Source: an uncultured Oscillospiraceae bacterium (lineage in GTDB: Bacteria; Bacillota; Clostridia; Oscillospirales; Ruminococcaceae). Taken from it: a stretch of 64,000 bases of DNA. The position numbers and the translations under genes were made by a program. Positions within the stretch are counted from its first letter, which is position 1; each line of letters opens with the position of its first letter. This document shows positions 7,274 through 15,738 of the stretch, one piece after another. The stretch lies in assembly GCA_934446455.1 (NCBI GenBank), contig CAKSEE010000006.1, forward strand, positions 1 through 64,000, given 5' to 3'. Below the pieces are notes generated by a model, which had not been told where the DNA came from, made no database searches, and was given only the letters and a program-made list of their open reading frames with translations.

Positions 7274-8632
7274 TTAGTCGCCCTTTTTAAGAGTCCCGGT
7301 TATCTTGTGCCAGATATGCTTGAACTTGTCGCGCGTGTCGCGCATTTCCTCGCGGAAGCCTACGTTAATGCTGCGGAAGCGCTGAATGTTGTCGGTGATG
7401 GAGCTCATGGCGCTGAAGAACTCCTCTTGCAGCATGCTCTCATGGCGCTGCGTGGGGACGTGGTTGTCCACGTTCTCCTTTATCACCTTGTAGCGCTCGT
7501 AGGCGCGCTTTACGGAAGTTTCCCACGAGATGTAGACCTCGTCCATTGCATGAGCGCCTATCCGGCGCACCTCGTCGCGGTGGGCGCAGGCGAATCGCAG
7601 CTCCTCGGCTATGCTCTGCGGGTCGGGCTTGCAGAGAATGCCCGTCCTGCCGTGGGTTATGCCCTCTGCGGCGCAGCTGCCTTCAATAAGCAGCGAGCCT
7701 ACCCCGCACGCCGCCGCCTCGCGCACCACTATGCCGTTGGTGTCGTACTCCGACGGGAACAGGAACAGGTCCGCAGCGGTGTAGTACACGCGCAGCTCCT
7801 CGCGGTCGCTTATCGCCCCTGCGAACACGCACAGGTCAGACAGCCCCAGCTCCTGCGCGTATTCCTCTATCTCCGCCTTGTCCGCGCCGTCGCCCACAAA
7901 CATCATGCGGAAGCTGCGGTCGCTCTCGCTTAAGAGCTTAAGCGCGTCAAGGATAAGCCTTATGCCCTTGTACCACATAAGCCTTCCCACAAAAAGGAAG
8001 AGCGGGGCGTCCTGCGATATGCCGTATGCGTCGCGCAGCATTGCCGCAAAGTCGTTGTTGGCGCGCCCGCAGGGGAAGTCAACGCCGTTCTCCATGACGA
8101 TGTAGTCGCCCTGATAGCCGAGCGAGCGCAGGTTCTCGCCCGCGCCGCGGCTTACCGTCCACACCTCGTCGCACGCGGAAATGTTGGTGACGACAAGCTT
8201 TATCGCCTGCTTTACCATAAGCTCGTTGGGAAGCGCGCGCCTGATGTCCACGTCAAATTTTGTGTGGTAGGTGAGCACAAGCGGCACTTCCGTCTTTTCG
8301 CGCAGAACGCGCGCCATGAGCGTTGAGGCGAACGGACAGTGGCTGTGGATAATGTCAAAGCGCTTTTCCCGCAGGCTCTCAAGGTTTCTGCTGCTGAACG
8401 GGTAGCCCGCACGGTAGCCGCATATCTTCTCAATGTTAATGCTCTTGTAGCGCACCACGTCAAAGTCGTAGTTGTCCACCGCGCCCGGATAGGCGGGCGT
8501 TACTACCGTAGCGCTGCCAAGCTCGGAGTTTATCACCTGCGCATAGTTGGTTACGGCGTTGGCAACGCCGTCTATCACAGGCGGAAAGGAGTCGTTCATA
8601 AGGCAGATGTTGAGTTTTTCGTTGATATTCAT
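7274..8632 (-). CDS. GT4-family glycosyltransferase
   Basis: A 452-residue GT-B fold retaining glycosyltransferase. The N-terminus (ICLMNDSFPPVIDGVANAV) is typical of GT4 enzymes such as bacterial diglucosyl-diacylglycerol synthases. The C-terminal half carries the donor-binding region with FVGRLMWYKGIRLILDAL and the E-x7-E motif (EYDTNGIVVREA). A long helical, partly charged tail (about 400-452) follows and could hold the enzyme at the membrane. The start at 8632 is chosen because GGAGGTG lies nine bases upstream; an ATG six codons earlier sits on the Shine-Dalgarno itself. It lies 49 bases after a GH5 gene and is probably the last gene of the flavodiiron-GH5-GH5 transcript. Glycolipid or surface glycan synthesis is inferred. 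Confidence 0.88.
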   Translation of the reverse strand: MNINEKLNICLMNDSFPPVIDGVANAVTNYAQVINSELGSATVVTPAYPGAVDNYDFDVVRYKSINIEKICGYRAGYPFSSRNLESLREKRFDIIHSHCPFASTLMARVLREKTEVPLVLTYHTKFDVDIRRALPNELMVKQAIKLVVTNISACDEVWTVSRGAGENLRSLGYQGDYIVMENGVDFPCGRANNDFAAMLRDAYGISQDAPLFLFVGRLMWYKGIRLILDALKLLSESDRSFRMMFVGDGADKAEIEEYAQELGLSDLCVFAGAISDREELRVYYTAADLFLFPSEYDTNGIVVREAAACGVGSLLIEGSCAAEGITHGRTGILCKPDPQSIAEELRFACAHRDEVRRIGAHAMDEVYISWETSVKRAYERYKVIKENVDNHVPTQRHESMLQEEFFSAMSSITDNIQRFRSINVGFREEMRDTRDKFKHIWHKITGTLKKGD

Positions 8633-8681
8633 TCCGAAATGCACCTCCATTGTTCCGCAGAAGCCGCCACATAGCCCTGCG

Positions 8682-9827
8682 TCAGCCGTTCATTGCCTTA
8701 ACGGCGGATTTTACAAATGTTTTTATATACTCAGGGTACTCCCACGAGAGCGTATCCCTGTGGATAAGCCCGTATTTCTCGCTGCCCGTACCATATCCAT
8801 TATTGTCCCACAGGAAAACGGGTATACCGTACTGCCCGAAAACTGCGGGGAAATACTCAGCCCAGCGTTTTCTGTCCGCAGAGTTGTCCTTGTTGGTAGC
8901 GCCGCACTCGCCGATTATAACGCCGTAGCCGCGGCTTACAAAGCGCTCGTAAAGCGTCTGCGAAAGCCACTTAAGCTCGCGCGTGCTGTTATCGTCGTCG
9001 GCAGAGAAGCTTGTCGTGCCGGGGGTCTGCATGGCGAAGGAGTAGGGCGTGTAGGCGTGTATCGATACGATAAGTCGCTCGTCGTCGGGCAGTTCAAACC
9101 CGTCCAGCCCGCTTGCGGAAGCCGCGTAGGTCGGCACCATAAGGAAGCGCGTTTTGTTGTTTCCGCCCGAAGCGCGCACGGTCTTTACAAAGTCGGCGTT
9201 GAGCCTGTTCACTACCTCTCTGCCCTCTGCGTCGCCGCCGTTCCACTCAACGTTCGTGCCCCTCTTGCGCGGCTCGTTCATGCCCTCGAAGATAAGGCGC
9301 GCGTCATAGCTCTTAAAGCGCTCCGCAACCTGCTTCCAGATAGCGCAAAGCTCCTTTGAGGCTGCCTTGTAGGTGTCGTTGTACGGGTCGTTGAAGTCCT
9401 CGTGGTGGGCGTTAAGTATAACGTACATATCCTCGTCGTAGGCGTAATCCACAACCTCCTGCACCCTGTCGAGCCACTCCTCGTCAATGGTGTAATTATT
9501 CCCCGAAACGTGCTTGTACCACGTTGTGGGAACGCGCACCGCATTGAAGCCCGCGTCCTTTACCGCGAGGATAAGCTCCTTTGTGGTTTTGGGGTTGCCC
9601 CAGCTCGTTTCGGTGGAAAGCCCGCTGCCGCCCGTCGCGTCAAGCGCGTTGCCGAGATTCCAGCCCACGTCTATCCCCTTGCAGAACTCCGCCGCCGTCA
9701 TTTCCTCATAGGCGGGCGCCGCAGGCTCGGGAAGCTGCTTTACCGCGTCCGCAAGGTCCTTTGCGGAAGCCGCGTTAAGTGTGGAAAGCGCGGTAACTAC
9801 CGCGAGGATCTTTGATAAAATGCTCAT
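8682..9827 (-). CDS. GH5 endoglucanase (cellulase-like), second of a tandem pair
   Basis: A 381-residue TIM-barrel retaining hydrolase. VGWNLGNALDA near residue 54 and FEGMNEPR place it near GH5 subfamily 4, which acts on beta-glucan, xyloglucan or cellulose. The acid/base is E185 (GMNEPR) and the nucleophile E307 (IIGECGA). A hydrophobic N-terminus (residues 5-20, then AASA) looks like a signal peptide. No dockerin or CBM is attached. Its ATG overlaps the stop of the upstream GH5 gene (ATGA), so the two are translationally coupled; they are paralogues, sharing most barrel motifs. Export and glucan cleavage outside the cell are inferred from family and signal. Confidence 0.93.
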   Translation of the reverse strand: MSILSKILAVVTALSTLNAASAKDLADAVKQLPEPAAPAYEEMTAAEFCKGIDVGWNLGNALDATGGSGLSTETSWGNPKTTKELILAVKDAGFNAVRVPTTWYKHVSGNNYTIDEEWLDRVQEVVDYAYDEDMYVILNAHHEDFNDPYNDTYKAASKELCAIWKQVAERFKSYDARLIFEGMNEPRKRGTNVEWNGGDAEGREVVNRLNADFVKTVRASGGNNKTRFLMVPTYAASASGLDGFELPDDERLIVSIHAYTPYSFAMQTPGTTSFSADDDNSTRELKWLSQTLYERFVSRGYGVIIGECGATNKDNSADRKRWAEYFPAVFGQYGIPVFLWDNNGYGTGSEKYGLIHRDTLSWEYPEYIKTFVKSAVKAMNG

Positions 9828-11035
9828 TGCTGCTCCGCTCCTTTAACAAGCCCCGCAGTATAGTCGGGGAATCTGCACTCGCCCGTGGTTCTGTCGAATA
9901 TGCCGAACGTTTCGCCGCTGTAAATGGCGTTGTTATCCCACACAAAGCAGGGAATGCCGTGCTGCTTCATGGTTCCGGTGTAATACTCCGCCCACTGCGC
10001 GCGGTACTCCTCGTTGGGGAGGGTCTGCCCCTCGTCGTTTTCGTAGTAGCGGTTCATGGCGCCCATTTCACCGATTATTACCGCCTGCCCCCTGCTTATA
10101 AACAGCCTGTCCAGAAGCTCCGCAAGGCCGTCTATCTCGCGCGTGCAGGGAGTGCGCTCCGCAAGCCACTTTGCGGTGCCGTCCTTTTGCAGCGCAAACG
10201 AGTACGGGATATACGCGTGAACCGACACGATGAGTCTGTCCTGCGCGCTGTCCTCGGGGATAACGAGCGCGGAGAGCGCCTCCTCGCCCGAGTTTGCCGC
10301 GTACGGGCATACCATGAGAAAGCGGTTTGCGTTATTGCCGCCCGTTGCGCGCACGGCGTCCACGAATACCTTGTCAAAGTAGTTTACAACGCTCCTGCCC
10401 TCGTCGTTGCCGCCGTTCCACTCCTGTTCGGTGCCGACCCAGCGCGGCTCGTTCATGCCCTCGAATATAAGGCGCTCGCCGTACTTTGCAAAGCGCTCTG
10501 CTATCTGCGTCCACGCTTTGGTCAGTATCTGCGCGCCCTGCTCCTTATTGGACTCGTAGGGGTAATTCCACTCCTCGTGGTGCATATTGAGGATAACGTA
10601 CATATCGTTGTTGTAGGCGTAGTCCACAACCTCGTTTACGCGCGCCATCCACTCCTCGTCTATGTTGTACTGCTCGTCCATGTGGAGTCCCCACGACGTT
10701 GGAACGCGCACGGCGTTAAAGCCCGCGTCCTTTACCGCGAGAATGAGCGCCTCTGTGGTTTTTGGCGCGCCCCAGCTCATCTCGCTTGCAACGCCCGTGC
10801 CGCCTGTGGCGTCAAGCGTGTTGCCGAGATTCCACCCCACCTTTATCTGCGTGGTGAACTCAAGCGAGCCCATGCTCTCGTCCATGGGATCGTCCACCTG
10901 CGAGGTGTAAAACGCCGTCTGCTCAGTAAGCGAGGTTTCTGCGGAGTCTGTGGATTCCGCCTTCTTGGCGCAGCCCGCAAGCGAAAGCGCGCATAACGCC
11001 GCCGCAAGAAGCGCTGCCGTTCTTTTTATGTTCAT
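9824..11035 (-). CDS. GH5 endoglucanase lipoprotein, first of a tandem pair
   Basis: A 403-residue secreted hydrolase. The N-terminus is a lipoprotein signal (LSLAGC, lipid-modified C22), so it should be anchored to the outer face of the membrane after a ~40-residue Ser/Thr/Glu linker. The catalytic module has VGWNLGNTLDA, acid/base E196 (GMNEPR) and nucleophile E323 (IIGEMGA). GGAGG lies before the ATG and the gene begins 10 bases after the flavodiiron stop. Compared with its downstream paralogue it keeps a lipid anchor where the other has a plain signal-like segment, so the pair may split work between cell surface and medium. Confidence 0.93.
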   Translation of the reverse strand: MNIKRTAALLAAALCALSLAGCAKKAESTDSAETSLTEQTAFYTSQVDDPMDESMGSLEFTTQIKVGWNLGNTLDATGGTGVASEMSWGAPKTTEALILAVKDAGFNAVRVPTSWGLHMDEQYNIDEEWMARVNEVVDYAYNNDMYVILNMHHEEWNYPYESNKEQGAQILTKAWTQIAERFAKYGERLIFEGMNEPRWVGTEQEWNGGNDEGRSVVNYFDKVFVDAVRATGGNNANRFLMVCPYAANSGEEALSALVIPEDSAQDRLIVSVHAYIPYSFALQKDGTAKWLAERTPCTREIDGLAELLDRLFISRGQAVIIGEMGAMNRYYENDEGQTLPNEEYRAQWAEYYTGTMKQHGIPCFVWDNNAIYSGETFGIFDRTTGECRFPDYTAGLVKGAEQQ

Positions 11036-11045
11036 ACGCCCTCCG

Positions 11046-12191
11046 TCACTTCATCTCTTCCGCAAGAGCCATAAGCTGCGCGGTGCTGTTCTCGTCAAGC
11101 GCGCTGCGGATAGTCACGGTCTGCGCGTAGGTTATGTCGCGGCTCTTTTCAAGCATTGCCTTTATCACCTTTGCAGCCATGGGCGCCCACGTGCCGTTCT
11201 CGATAATGCCGACTTTGCGCGCCTGATAGCCGCGCTCGGCGAGGTGCTCCACAAACTCCCGCATGAACGGGAAGATGTCGGTGTTGTATGTGGTAGTCGC
11301 AAGCACCAGCCTGTCGTAGCGGAACGCGTCCTCAACCGCCTCCGCCATGTCGCTGCGGGCAAGGTCGGTAAGGACTGCCTTGCAGCCCTTTTCTTCAAGC
11401 GTTTTTGCGAGAAGCTCCGCAGCCTTTTTTGTGTTGCCGTAAACGCTCGTGTAGGCTATCACCACGCCCTCGCTTTCGGGGCGGTAAGCGGACCATGTGT
11501 CGTACAGCCCGATGTAATAGCCGAGGTTCTCGCTCAGCACGGGGCCGTGCAGCGGGCAGATACGCTCAATGTCGAGCGCCGCCGCCTTTTTGAGCACCGC
11601 CTGCACCTGCGCGCCGTACTTACCCACGATTCCGAAGTAGTAGCGCCTTGCCTCGCACGCCCAGTCCTCGTCTGCGTCAAGCGCGCCGAACTTGCCGAAG
11701 CCGTCCGCGGAGAAAAGCGTTTTGTCCGCGCTGTCGTAGGACATCACGACCTCGGGCCAGTGAACCATGGGCGCTGCGACAAAGCTCAGCGTATGCTTAC
11801 CGAGCGAAAGCGTGCTCCCCTCGCCGACTACCACCTGTCTGTCCGCAAAGTCAGTGCCGAAAAACTGCTTCATCATCACAAACGCCTGCTTTGACGACAC
11901 GATTTTCGCCTGTGGGTACTTCTGCGCGAAAAGCGCTATATTAGCGGAATGGTCCGGCTCCATGTGGTGAACCACAAGGTAGTCCGCGCTCCTGCCGCCG
12001 AGCGCCGCAGCGAGCTTGTCAAGCCACTCCCCGCCGAAGCGCGCGTCCACCGTATCCATAACGGCGGTCTGTTCATCAAGTATAACGTAGGAATTGTACG
12101 CCATGCCGTTCGGCACGGTATACTGCCCCTCGAACAGGTCTATGTCGCGGTCGTTCACGCCAATATAGCGTATATCTTCTGTAATATTCAT
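11046..12191 (-). CDS. Flavodiiron protein (A-type flavoprotein, O2/NO reductase)
   Basis: It reduces oxygen to water, or nitric oxide, protecting an anaerobe. The 381 residues hold a metallo-beta-lactamase-like diiron domain with the H-x-E-x-D-H ligand set (HHMEPDHS, residues 75-82) and later ligands in APMVHWPEV, FSADGFG and CPLHGPV. A flavodoxin domain follows from about residue 250 (AYTSVYGNTKKAAE binds the FMN phosphate). There is no rubredoxin extension, so an outside electron donor is needed. It is first in a transcript that continues into two GH5 genes. GGAGG lies nine bases before the ATG and a strong promoter precedes it. Confidence 0.94.
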   Translation of the reverse strand: MNITEDIRYIGVNDRDIDLFEGQYTVPNGMAYNSYVILDEQTAVMDTVDARFGGEWLDKLAAALGGRSADYLVVHHMEPDHSANIALFAQKYPQAKIVSSKQAFVMMKQFFGTDFADRQVVVGEGSTLSLGKHTLSFVAAPMVHWPEVVMSYDSADKTLFSADGFGKFGALDADEDWACEARRYYFGIVGKYGAQVQAVLKKAAALDIERICPLHGPVLSENLGYYIGLYDTWSAYRPESEGVVIAYTSVYGNTKKAAELLAKTLEEKGCKAVLTDLARSDMAEAVEDAFRYDRLVLATTTYNTDIFPFMREFVEHLAERGYQARKVGIIENGTWAPMAAKVIKAMLEKSRDITYAQTVTIRSALDENSTAQLMALAEEMK

Positions 12192-12237
12192 ATTTGTTGT
12201 CCTCCGTTCCCCTGCCGCAGCGACAGGCTCTCAATTT

Positions 12238-12266
12238 ATTATACAGCATATTGCGCCTTTAGTCAA
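12238..12266 (-). promoter_or_regulatory. Promoter of the flavodiiron-GH5-GH5 transcript
   Basis: Leftward TTGACT (12266-12261), 17 bases, TATAAT (12243-12238). About 15 bases further upstream, TGTAACCGTTTTTTCA (12293-12278) resembles, imperfectly, a LacI-type operator. Confidence 0.85.
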
Positions 12267-12305
12267 GGAAAATACGGTGAAAAAACGGTTACAAAATGCG
12301 GGCGC

Positions 12306-12334
12306 AAAAACGCCCCCGTGCTAAGGCGGGGGCG
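12306..12334 (-). terminator. Terminator after the sugar-binding lipoprotein genes
   Basis: Read leftward: CGCCCCCG, an 8-base loop, CGGGGGCG and five T. It separates the binding-protein transcript from the flavodiiron promoter. Confidence 0.85.
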
Positions 12335-12371
12335 CTCGTTATTGCTGTGCTGTTGTGACCGCGCGCGGTTA

Positions 12372-13895
12372 TCAGAACGCGAAGTCAGAGAATGTGCTTT
12401 CAACCACGGGTGCGAACTCTGCGCTCTTCTGAGCCCAGCTCTCGCCCTCGAATGCAACGTTGGTTACCAGTCCGAACAGGCCGTCCTCAAAGTCCTTGGT
12501 GAAGCCGTAGCCGCCCTCGAAGAGGAACGTGAACTTTTCGGGGTCCATCATGTCCATCCACAGGTCGTACTGCTTCTCGTCCCATGTGATTACCCATCTG
12601 CGCTCGCCGGGGTACTTCTTGTGGTCAGCCTTGAAGTAGATAGGCTTGGGGTTGATGTGGTCTTCCTTTACCTTTGCAATGATCTCGGGGTCGGTCTCAT
12701 ATACGCGGAAGCAGTTGATGAAGTCGATAGCGCCCGTGATGTTCTTAGCGCCCTTGGGGATAAGGAAGCCGTAGGTGTCAAGCTCCTGATAGTAAGCGTC
12801 ATCGTTGGGGTCTCTGGGCAGCGGAACGAATGCGTAGTCGCTGGGCGTGTCGAAGATATCGTCCTTAACGCCTTCCTTGTTCTGGGTCTTTTCGGAAAGC
12901 GAGGTGTAGGACCACTCGGGCTCCATGAGGTAGAACAGGATCTTGTCGCTGTAGGTGGGGTAGTCGGACGGGTCTATCCAGTCGCCGCCTATCTTGTTGA
13001 GCTGGTAGGGCAGACCCTCGCGGTAGAGCTCCTCAAAGAAGCCCATGGCTCTCGTTACGTTCTCGTTGTTGAGGTTGTTGCTCATAGTGCCGTCGGACTT
13101 TACATCAATAAAGGGCGTGCCCGTTGTGCCGACGATAGCGGAAGCGGTGGTGTTGGTTGCGAAGTAGCCGATGTTGCCGTCAGCCTTGTCGCAGAACGTT
13201 ACCATCATCTCCCTGAACTTGTCCCATGTCCACTCGTTGTTCATGTACAGCTCGTAGGGGTCATCAAGGTTGTTCTCTGCAATGGTGGTCTTGCTGTAGT
13301 TTACCGCAAAGGACGTTGTAAGCTTGTGGGGGTAGTAATAGTGCTTGCCCTTGTACTCGTAGCCCTCGATAACGTCCTTCATGCCTGCCCAGAGCGCGGA
13401 GTTCATGTCGATGTAGTCGTCAAGCGGCTCAAACATATTCTTGGAAACCGTGCCGGGGTAAAGGAACGCGTCCTTAAGGCAGATGTCGGGGGATTCATCG
13501 CTTGCAATGAGCGTGCCGAGCTTCTCGTAATACGCAGAGCCCGAGTTGCCCTGAATATGTTCGATCTGACCGCCGTACTGCTCGCCCTGAAATACCAGGC
13601 ACTGCTCCGTGCCCTTCTGGTCGTTTGCAACCTGATAGTGGCTGAAAACCTTCACAAGACCTGCGTTTCCGCTGGGCTTATAGTTGTCGGTACCTACAAC
13701 GTCTGCCGCCTTGTCGGTCTGGTCGAGCGCCATATCGGGGTCTGCCGTCGTTGCAGCGGTCTGGATCTCCGAAGAGGTAGCGGGAGTGCTTCCGCCCGCG
13801 TTGGGGTTGGCGCCCTCCTCCTCGCAGGCCGTAAGACCCGCAGCCATGCCTGCGATAAGCGCACAGGCAACGATTCTTTTAAGCGTGCTGTTCAT
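12372..13895 (-). CDS. ABC-type sugar-binding lipoprotein (family 1 solute-binding protein), second of tandem pair
   Basis: A 507-residue extracellular solute-binding protein. The signal ends in a lipobox (GLTAC, then EEEG), so it is anchored on the outer membrane face and captures an oligosaccharide. An acidic/Ser-Thr linker of about 50 residues precedes the two-lobed binding fold (ESPDICLKDAFLYPG, YYYPHKLTTSFAVNYSKT). The ATG at 13895 is chosen because AAGGAGG lies 12 bases upstream and it starts directly at the signal peptide; an upstream ATG at 13937 adds unrelated residues. It is clearly homologous to the gene just upstream (shared PLDDYIDMN, TYGFLIPKGAKNI and RRWVITW). No permease or ATPase gene is near. 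Confidence 0.92.
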   Translation of the reverse strand: MNSTLKRIVACALIAGMAAGLTACEEEGANPNAGGSTPATSSEIQTAATTADPDMALDQTDKAADVVGTDNYKPSGNAGLVKVFSHYQVANDQKGTEQCLVFQGEQYGGQIEHIQGNSGSAYYEKLGTLIASDESPDICLKDAFLYPGTVSKNMFEPLDDYIDMNSALWAGMKDVIEGYEYKGKHYYYPHKLTTSFAVNYSKTTIAENNLDDPYELYMNNEWTWDKFREMMVTFCDKADGNIGYFATNTTASAIVGTTGTPFIDVKSDGTMSNNLNNENVTRAMGFFEELYREGLPYQLNKIGGDWIDPSDYPTYSDKILFYLMEPEWSYTSLSEKTQNKEGVKDDIFDTPSDYAFVPLPRDPNDDAYYQELDTYGFLIPKGAKNITGAIDFINCFRVYETDPEIIAKVKEDHINPKPIYFKADHKKYPGERRWVITWDEKQYDLWMDMMDPEKFTFLFEGGYGFTKDFEDGLFGLVTNVAFEGESWAQKSAEFAPVVESTFSDFAF

Positions 13896-13991
13896 TTTGG
13901 TGATGTTCCTCCTTGATTGCTTTGAATAATCCCGCAAGCGGGTTTAATCCTTAAAGTGACTTGCGCGGCGTTATGCGCGCTATATCGGAAA

Positions 13992-15488
13992 TCAGCTTAC
14001 CTCGCTGATAGCCGCGTCCATTACGGGCATGAACTCCTCGCAGGTCTTTGTCCAGCTTTCGCCCCGTTCGACAACGCCCATGAGAAGCGTGCCCACCTCG
14101 TCCGTGAGCTTTGTGCTGAAGCCCTCGACCTTTTCGCTTACATACGTGAATTTCTGCGATTCGCACATCTCGCGCCACAGGTCGTACTCGCGCTCGCCCC
14201 ACGTGATGACCCACCTGCGGTGACCCTTGTAGTCGCCCTTGGTGTAGTATACGGGCTCGGGGTGTATGTGCTCCTCGCGCACCTTTTCCTGTATCTCGGG
14301 GTCGGTTCTGTAAACTCTGTGGAGATTTATGTATTCGACAGCGCCGTTAATGTTCTTAGCGCCCTTGGGTATAAGGAAGCCGTAGGTGTCAAACTCGGTG
14401 TAATACGCGTCAGCGCTGGGATCCCGCGGGAACGGCACGAACGAGAAGTCCGAGGGCGTGTCAAGAATATCGTCCTCCCAGCCCTTCTTATCCTGCGTAG
14501 CGGTCGATTCGGAGATGTACGACCACTCGGGCTCTGTGCAGGTGAAAAGCAGCTTGTCGCTGTAAAGCGGGTACTGCCCGGGGTCTATCCAGTTGCCGAA
14601 CTCCTTGCCGTAGGTAAGCCCCTCCCTGCACAGCTGCTCGAGGAAGCTCATAGCGCGCGTTACCTCGGGCGACTGGAAGTTGTTGCTTAGACCCTCGCTG
14701 GTCGCGCTTACAAGCGGTACGCCCGTAGTTGCAATAAAGCTCGTTATCGTGTGGTTTGTCGTGAAAAAGCCGACGTTGTCCTCGCTCTTGTTGCAGAACT
14801 CCGTCATAAGCTCGCGCCATGCGTCCCACGTCCACTCGTTCTTGAGGTAGAGCTCGTACGGGTCGGTAAGGTTGTTTTCCTCAAAGGTCTTTTTGTTGTA
14901 GTTAAGCGCGTACATGGTGGTAGTCATATGCGGGTAGTAGAAATGCTGCCCCTTGTAGCTGTAGCTTTCGATTATATCCGCCATGCCCTCCCACAGCGGG
15001 CTGTTCATGTCTATGTAGTCGTCGAGCGGCTCAAACAGGTTCTTGCCGACGTTGCCGGGGTACAAAAGCGCGTCCTTTGTCACAAGGTCGGGCGACTCGT
15101 CCGAAGCCACGAGCGTTGCGAGCTTGTTGTAAAACGCGTCGCCGAACGAAACGCGCTGCACCTCGATATCGCCGCCGTAAACTTCTGACCTGAATATGAG
15201 GGTCTGTTCGGTCGCTTTCTGGTCGGTGGTTATGTCGTAAAACCCTAAAAACTTGACTACGCCCGCGTTCCCGCTCGGCTTATACTCGATGGTGGATAGG
15301 TCCTTCGCCTCTTTGTCGGTGTTTTCAAGCTTGTCGTTTTCGTCCATTGAGCTCTGCGGAGTGGTTGCAGATGTAGTCGAAGCAACGCCGCCCGCGCTGC
15401 CCGAAACCGCGCCCTCTTCCTCGCATGCGGTAAGCCCCATGGCTACTGCCGCGCACAGAATACACGCCGCAAGTCTTTTGCAGTTCAT
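13992..15488 (-). CDS. ABC-type sugar-binding lipoprotein (family 1 solute-binding protein), first of tandem pair
   Basis: A 498-residue paralogue of the following gene with the same lipoprotein start (GLTACEEEG) and binding domain (ESPDLVTKDALLYPG, DTYGFLIPKGAKNI, RRWVITWGEREYDL). AAGGAG lies 12 bases before the ATG, the same long spacing as in its paralogue. It is led by a promoter with a cre-like operator over the start point and is divergent from an AraC regulator, so sugar-dependent control is likely. The sugar is unknown; the surrounding GH5 and GH43 genes suggest cello- or xylo-oligosaccharides. Because no permease follows, the pair must share membrane components encoded elsewhere, or work as sensors. 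Confidence 0.92.
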   Translation of the reverse strand: MNCKRLAACILCAAVAMGLTACEEEGAVSGSAGGVASTTSATTPQSSMDENDKLENTDKEAKDLSTIEYKPSGNAGVVKFLGFYDITTDQKATEQTLIFRSEVYGGDIEVQRVSFGDAFYNKLATLVASDESPDLVTKDALLYPGNVGKNLFEPLDDYIDMNSPLWEGMADIIESYSYKGQHFYYPHMTTTMYALNYNKKTFEENNLTDPYELYLKNEWTWDAWRELMTEFCNKSEDNVGFFTTNHTITSFIATTGVPLVSATSEGLSNNFQSPEVTRAMSFLEQLCREGLTYGKEFGNWIDPGQYPLYSDKLLFTCTEPEWSYISESTATQDKKGWEDDILDTPSDFSFVPFPRDPSADAYYTEFDTYGFLIPKGAKNINGAVEYINLHRVYRTDPEIQEKVREEHIHPEPVYYTKGDYKGHRRWVITWGEREYDLWREMCESQKFTYVSEKVEGFSTKLTDEVGTLLMGVVERGESWTKTCEEFMPVMDAAISEVS

Positions 15489-15570
15489 TGGTATTACACG
15501 CTCCTTTCGTTGTATGAGCTTGTCAGAAATCGCGCCACACTTTGCATTATTATGTGTGATTTTTGACAGA

Positions 15571-15584
15571 TGTATTCGTTTTCA
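15571..15584 (-). promoter_or_regulatory. cre-like operator over the start point of the sugar-binding lipoprotein transcript
   Basis: Read leftward it is TGAAAACGAATACA, fitting every position of the B. subtilis cre consensus TGNAARCGNWWWCA. It begins five bases downstream of the -10 box, so a bound CcpA/LacI-family protein would block transcription. Confidence 0.65.
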
Positions 15585-15589
15585 GTATT

Positions 15590-15618
15590 ATTATATTCTC
15601 TTTTTTTTACAAGAACAA
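15590..15618 (-). promoter_or_regulatory. Promoter of the sugar-binding lipoprotein pair
   Basis: Leftward TTGTTC (15618-15613, weak), 17 bases, TATAAT (15595-15590). Its -35 lies directly back to back with the -35 of the divergent araC-type promoter. Confidence 0.65.
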
Positions 15619-15647
15619 TTGACAATTTTCCCGATTTATATTATAAT
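15619..15647 (+). promoter_or_regulatory. Promoter of the AraC-family regulator
   Basis: TTGACA (15619-15624), 17 bases, TATAAT (15642-15647): a full consensus sigma-A promoter. The leader is about 85 bases long. Confidence 0.88.
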
Positions 15648-15674
15648 ATTCCCAAAGGAATACCTGCGGCGATG

Positions 15675-15704
15675 ATTTAGCTGCATTTAACTTGAAATTT
15701 AGCT
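15675..15704. promoter_or_regulatory. Candidate AraC-type direct-repeat operator
   Basis: ATTTAGCT occurs at 15675-15682 and again at 15697-15704, 22 bp start to start, the two-turn spacing common for AraC-family sites. The second copy lies inside the palindrome TTTAGCTAAA. Its place downstream of the promoter suggests self-repression. Confidence 0.4.
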
Positions 15705-15738
15705 AAAAGGTCTGACTAAATTAAGGAGATGTAATTTT

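Noticed and set aside
6997..7290. 97-residue frame over repeat locus A
   Set aside because: Its repeated Ala/Thr/Arg text is just the 71-bp repeat translated, and there is no Shine-Dalgarno.
12278..12293. TGAAAAAACGGTTACA as a third cre site at the flavodiiron promoter
   Set aside because: It is two bases longer than the consensus spacing and lies upstream of the -35 rather than over the start point; kept only as a remark.
11949..13916. 655-residue open frame on the + strand
   Set aside because: It is antisense to the flavodiiron start, a promoter, a terminator and a clear lipoprotein gene; the true genes on the other strand carry family motifs and ribosome sites.
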